Source of the DNA: Eimeria necatrix
Lineage: Eukaryota; Apicomplexa; Conoidasida; Eucoccidiorida; Eimeriidae
Direction of reading: 5' to 3'
NCBI RefSeq assembly: GCF_000499385.1
Contig: NW_013654618.1
Coordinates: 124,001 to 188,000, forward strand
DNA: 64,000 nucleotides
The notes under the pieces were generated by a model. The model did no database searches and was not told the origin of the DNA. It worked only from the letters and a program-made list of their open reading frames with translations. Shown here piece after piece: positions 60,697 to 64,000 of this stretch (within the stretch, counting starts at the first letter, position 1; every line of letters begins with the position of its first letter). The position numbers were made by a program, and so were the translations under genes.

Positions 60697-61602
60697 CTAC
60701 TGCCGGGGCTCGTAGGGCGTGACGTTGACAGTGACAGTGTAGTCTTGCTGCTCCGGGTTGACTTGCACCTCAATGGGCTCGCTTGTGACCAAGTCGCCCT
60801 TCCTGGGGGTGCGCTCCTCCTCCTGGGCGTTGGTGTAGCCGTCCCAGCCCACATGAACTGCGGCCTCAATGGTATACTTGACGGATTCTTCTGGAGCAGT
60901 TGGCACCTTTGCGCAGAGGAAGGCGGGAACTGGCTTCTGAGGCACGTAGATCGCACTGATATCTCCGGCGAAGAGAGAGATAACCTCGGGCGCTCCGGTG
61001 TCTGGGTCTGTCTCGCGCAGAGTGACCACCAAGTATGTGGGCTTGGGCAGGGAACGGGGAGCTTTAATTTCCACTGCAGCCTTCACAGCGATGCCAGACA
61101 CGTCTTCAGATAGCTGCGTAAAGTTGCAGTCGGCCACAGAAAGCTCCCCGTTGCTGCTGCCGCTGTCCACCTTGGCCAGGGTCAGGTCCGCCTCGTAGCT
61201 GTCGCTTCCCGCTGTGACTACGGTTTCCCCAATGCACTCAACTCTGTCTTCCTCGCTTGCATCCAAGATGCGGGCCTTGAGTGAGATCTTCTGGGCGTCA
61301 AGCTTCTGCATGTCGGCGCAGAAAGAATAGGGGATCTCGGACTCTGGAGTGTACTGCTCGAGGGGAATGGTGTGCGTGTAGATTGGGGCCTTTGGCTCTT
61401 CGCCAGATGCCACCTCTTCAGACACATCAATCGTCAGCACAGCGTCACGAGACAGACGTCTTGGCCTCTCGTTTTCATCAAACGTCGCGCGGCCTTCGAA
61501 ACGCACCTCCCCAGCAGCACAGGGGGGAGGGGTTTGTTCAGGCTCAGCGCGCACAGCCAGCGCGGCCGCAAGGGCCACGGCGATCAGGTGCTTAGGAGCC
61601 AT
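60697..61602 (-). CDS. Secreted protein with two tandem beta-rich repeats, 301 aa
   Basis: The ATG at 61602 gives a classic signal peptide (MAPKHLIAVALAAALAVRA, cleavage near residue 19). The frame is open further upstream, but that start would bury the signal. The mature part seems to contain two similar units. Unit 1 (about residues 27-155) has GEVRFEGRATFDE, VLTIDVSEE, IPYSFCADM and KISLKARIL. Unit 2 (about 165-300) has DCNFTQ, YLVVTLRE, VPAFLCAKVP and KYTIEAAVHV. Each unit has a Cys near its start and one in an F/L-C-A motif, suggesting matching disulphides. The strand pattern is reminiscent of the bacterial YbaY/YscW-type beta-sandwich, but this is a weak impression. No membrane anchor or GPI tail is visible, so it is probably soluble in the secretory pathway. 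Confidence 0.8.
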   Translation of the reverse strand: MAPKHLIAVALAAALAVRAEPEQTPPPCAAGEVRFEGRATFDENERPRRLSRDAVLTIDVSEEVASGEEPKAPIYTHTIPLEQYTPESEIPYSFCADMQKLDAQKISLKARILDASEEDRVECIGETVVTAGSDSYEADLTLAKVDSGSSNGELSVADCNFTQLSEDVSGIAVKAAVEIKAPRSLPKPTYLVVTLRETDPDTGAPEVISLFAGDISAIYVPQKPVPAFLCAKVPTAPEESVKYTIEAAVHVGWDGYTNAQEEERTPRKGDLVTSEPIEVQVNPEQQDYTVTVNVTPYEPRQ

Positions 61603-64000
61603 TTCCCAACTATGTACCGAAACCTGAAAAGCAATACAAAGGGGTAGACGACTCACGGATAGAAACCGGCCATTACTCGACTGTTTCGCGAGTCACATGT
61701 AACACGGAAGTCAGATGCAAACGCACAGGGTGGGGGGCTGGCGAGAAGAGGTCTAAACCGAAGCACTGAAATAGCTGCGCCGACGTTGGCAAACACGAAG
61801 TGAGCATTAAAGACTCAATGCATTGACGGTCAGGTGGGAAAACAAAACATTGAGTAGTTCCAATTCAATTTCATATCCTGGTAATGATTAATGGAAGAAG
61901 ACAAGTATGAAAGCTTCACTTTCACTCCTGCGTTTGGGTTGCTCGCGGACGCTCACTCAGAAAAACAGGACAGAAAAACCCACGGCCAAGAGTTCCCTTC
62001 CTTACCTGCAGTAGTCCAAGGCTTGAACAAATGGAAGAAAGCTTTTAATGTTCTTTTAAATGACGTAGTCATCATAATTTATGAATCCATCCAGCCTGCG
62101 TACTGTGCGCTGCTGCCTGATAGGCGGGGTGTCGCCTATCGCTCAGGCTGCACTGGTCGCGCTGCCGACCAGACCGGGTGTCTGTGAGCGACTATTTCAC
62201 CAAGTTGCGGCTTTACTCACATGAAACACAAGCAATTGGACGAAAAATCTTGCATTCTAACATTTAAGTGCTTGAAATATCGCGGAAATATATCACTGTT
62301 GGCACACTTCCACTTGAGCACCCCACTGCCCTCTTTGCGTTGTCTGCTGAATCGAGCGCACTCAAACCAGCCTTGCATCTTGACAAAGCAAGCCGAATTA
62401 TTTTTGTATCAGTTTAAGTCTGATAATGAGTCAATTTGAGGCCTACACACAGCGAAATTATCGCGCCTTGCGGGCGGCTACGGAACATCATCGCACCATC
62501 AGAACACTCCCGCGTACCTGGACTGACAGCTAGCTTGCAATGCTTCATATCAACGCTAAATTGCATAAGTTTGACCTGTTTCAGACACGCAAAAAGGGGA
62601 CTGACTGAGGTCCCTTCTGAACTTCCGGCGCTCGTCTAGATGGTGACCTTCGGCATCAGATGCTTTTGCACGCAACCACACAATGGATATGCCTTGCACA
62701 GCTAATGGTAATAACATATGACAGCTTTTGGCTAGCGTTTGAAGGCTGGGCAACTGCAATGCCACATACCATGAACAGCCACCGAGATGATACTAGAACA
62801 AGTACCGGAAGCTGCGCGTGGTGGCCGCATATACCCGTAGCAAGTCTTGGGTCCTTTCAGCTAGTGTCAGTTGGGTGTGGACAGCCGCAGGTAGTAGTGG
62901 AAAGCCATAGGTAATTTTGAAATTTTGGCTACGGCCAGCCTGCTGCTCGCCTACGTTGTGCGTGCCACTAATTGGAGGCAAAGGTACAGTATGGCGGGGA
63001 GACTTTTGAGCTTTCTAACTAAGTAGAAAAGCCGAAGCAAATATGCCGATATGTCTACATATGCGCAAACGTGTACCTGTGTTAGGGCAGGCCCTTTTAT
63101 TTCGAATGAACATATGATATGCTAGGTTGCCTGAATATTATGTTGCAGTCACACGCATGCATTTGCGCTTTCATGTGACTGTGAATGGCTTTATGATTTC
63201 AAATTTGTATTTCTTCTCTCTGCTGTAGCGGAAAGTAGTCGTCAGCTATTCTTAGCGCCCTATGATTTCCCGTTTTCAAGCTTCTTGTGTTTGAATAACA
63301 CTCATGTCCCTGAGCTCCTTTACATCCACTTTTTACTCTATTTGTTTGGTGCACTCCCTCTTCTTGTTCTTTGGTTGCATAGATGATGTACTTTTTTCGT
63401 TTATCGCCTCGCTGCATTTCAGTTTTATCTTCTTTGTTTGTTCTTCCCTTTATTTAGTTGATTGAACTGCACACCAATTGGACTAAGAATACCAAAAGTA
63501 TAAAGCGAAACAAGAAAGCAAAGCAACAACCCCCAAGCTGCCTTCGTCATATTTGCTTGTGTTTTTCCGTTCGTTTCGTGCATTTTACCGTTGTGTGGCT
63601 GTCGCAAGAAATCCTCAACCCTAGGCCCTAAACCCTAAACCCTAGGCCCTAAACCCTAAACCTTTGATACTGCAGTGTGTGCTGAAATGTGCAGCGGACA
63701 ACAGCTGCAGGTACAGTATCCACATCAATGACATCAGAAATAAAATCTTTCGCAGAAGCAACTGCAACAACAACCCTAGCAGCAGGAGCGTCAGACCTAC
63801 TGCGAATGCCTTGGACACCGTTTCTGCTGCTCTGAGTTGGTACTTGTTGAAGTCTATTTGCAGCCCAAGTGCTCCTCCAATCTAAATCAAACTTCATCTG
63901 GGCTCAACAAACTCTGTTGCTGGGAAAAATTTAAATTCTAGTGTTACTTCTACTGAAACTTATTGCTGGTATAGTGGGGTACCGTGGAACAGCGGCAGCG
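61603..64000. other. Non-coding end of the window
   Basis: No supported gene. It includes the upstream region of the secreted tandem-domain gene and the telomere-like array at 63617-63662. Confidence 0.5.
63617..63662. repeat. Telomere-type heptamer array (CCCTAAA/CCCTAGG)
   Basis: Six consecutive heptamers read CCCTAGG, CCCTAAA, CCCTAAA, then the same three again, giving an exact 21-bp higher-order unit repeated twice. CCCTAAA is the telomere repeat type of coccidia, and short internal arrays are common in Eimeria genomes. The sequence continues unique on both sides, so this is an interstitial array, not a chromosome end. Confidence 0.9.

Noticed and set aside
1..64000. CRISPR arrays, operons, bacterial promoters or terminators
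   Set aside because: The gene structure is eukaryotic throughout; no regularly spaced repeat-spacer pattern is present.

Overview
The window is nuclear DNA of an apicomplexan, most likely an eimeriid coccidian (Eimeria or a close relative such as Cyclospora). The reasons are short GT-AG introns in almost every gene, AGC/CAG-type runs coding for poly-Gln, poly-Ser and poly-Ala inside otherwise conserved proteins, telomere-type CCCTAAA heptamers away from an obvious chromosome end, decayed Ty3/gypsy-like pol fragments, and a ciliary transition-zone protein of the kind expected where only the male gamete is flagellated. The species call is an inference from these traits.

Layout. 1-5.4 kb is gene-poor, with a decayed reverse transcriptase/RNase H fragment and a 165-bp direct duplication. 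5.4-18.2 kb (+) is one huge gene of about 30 exons, read here as a CC2D2A orthologue with a lineage-specific insertion of about 1,300 residues before its conserved C-terminus. 18.85-21.4 kb (-) is a SAM-dependent methyltransferase-like gene in 4 exons. 21.4-26.1 kb has no gene I can support. 26.1-27.3 kb (-) and 52.0-53.1 kb (+) are two single-exon paralogues of an unrecognised one-membrane-segment protein family. 27.9-30.8 kb (+) is RRP8, convergent with a 9-exon MFS transporter at 31.4-35.3 kb (-). 39.5-43.0 kb (+) is an RluA-type pseudouridine synthase, convergent with a small SR splicing factor at 44.0-45.6 kb (-). 45.6-52 kb is gene-poor and holds a decayed integrase fragment and a foldback element. 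55.15-60.2 kb (+) is the SAS10/UTP3 processome gene, convergent with a secreted two-repeat protein at 60.7-61.6 kb (-). The last 2.4 kb are non-coding and hold a telomere-like array.

Exon models for the CC2D2A, methyltransferase, RRP8, MFS, pseudouridine synthase, SR and UTP3 genes were built by hand. In each, splice sites were chosen so that intron phases agree and the summed coding length is a multiple of three; the resulting proteins read through conserved family motifs across the junctions. Three introns appear to use GC instead of GT donors. RNA evidence would be needed to confirm individual boundaries.

Themes: several genes serve RNA and ribosome biogenesis (RRP8, UTP3, the pseudouridine synthase, the SR factor). 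The CC2D2A gene belongs to the flagellar base. The paralogue pair and the secreted tandem-repeat protein are the least explained coding content.
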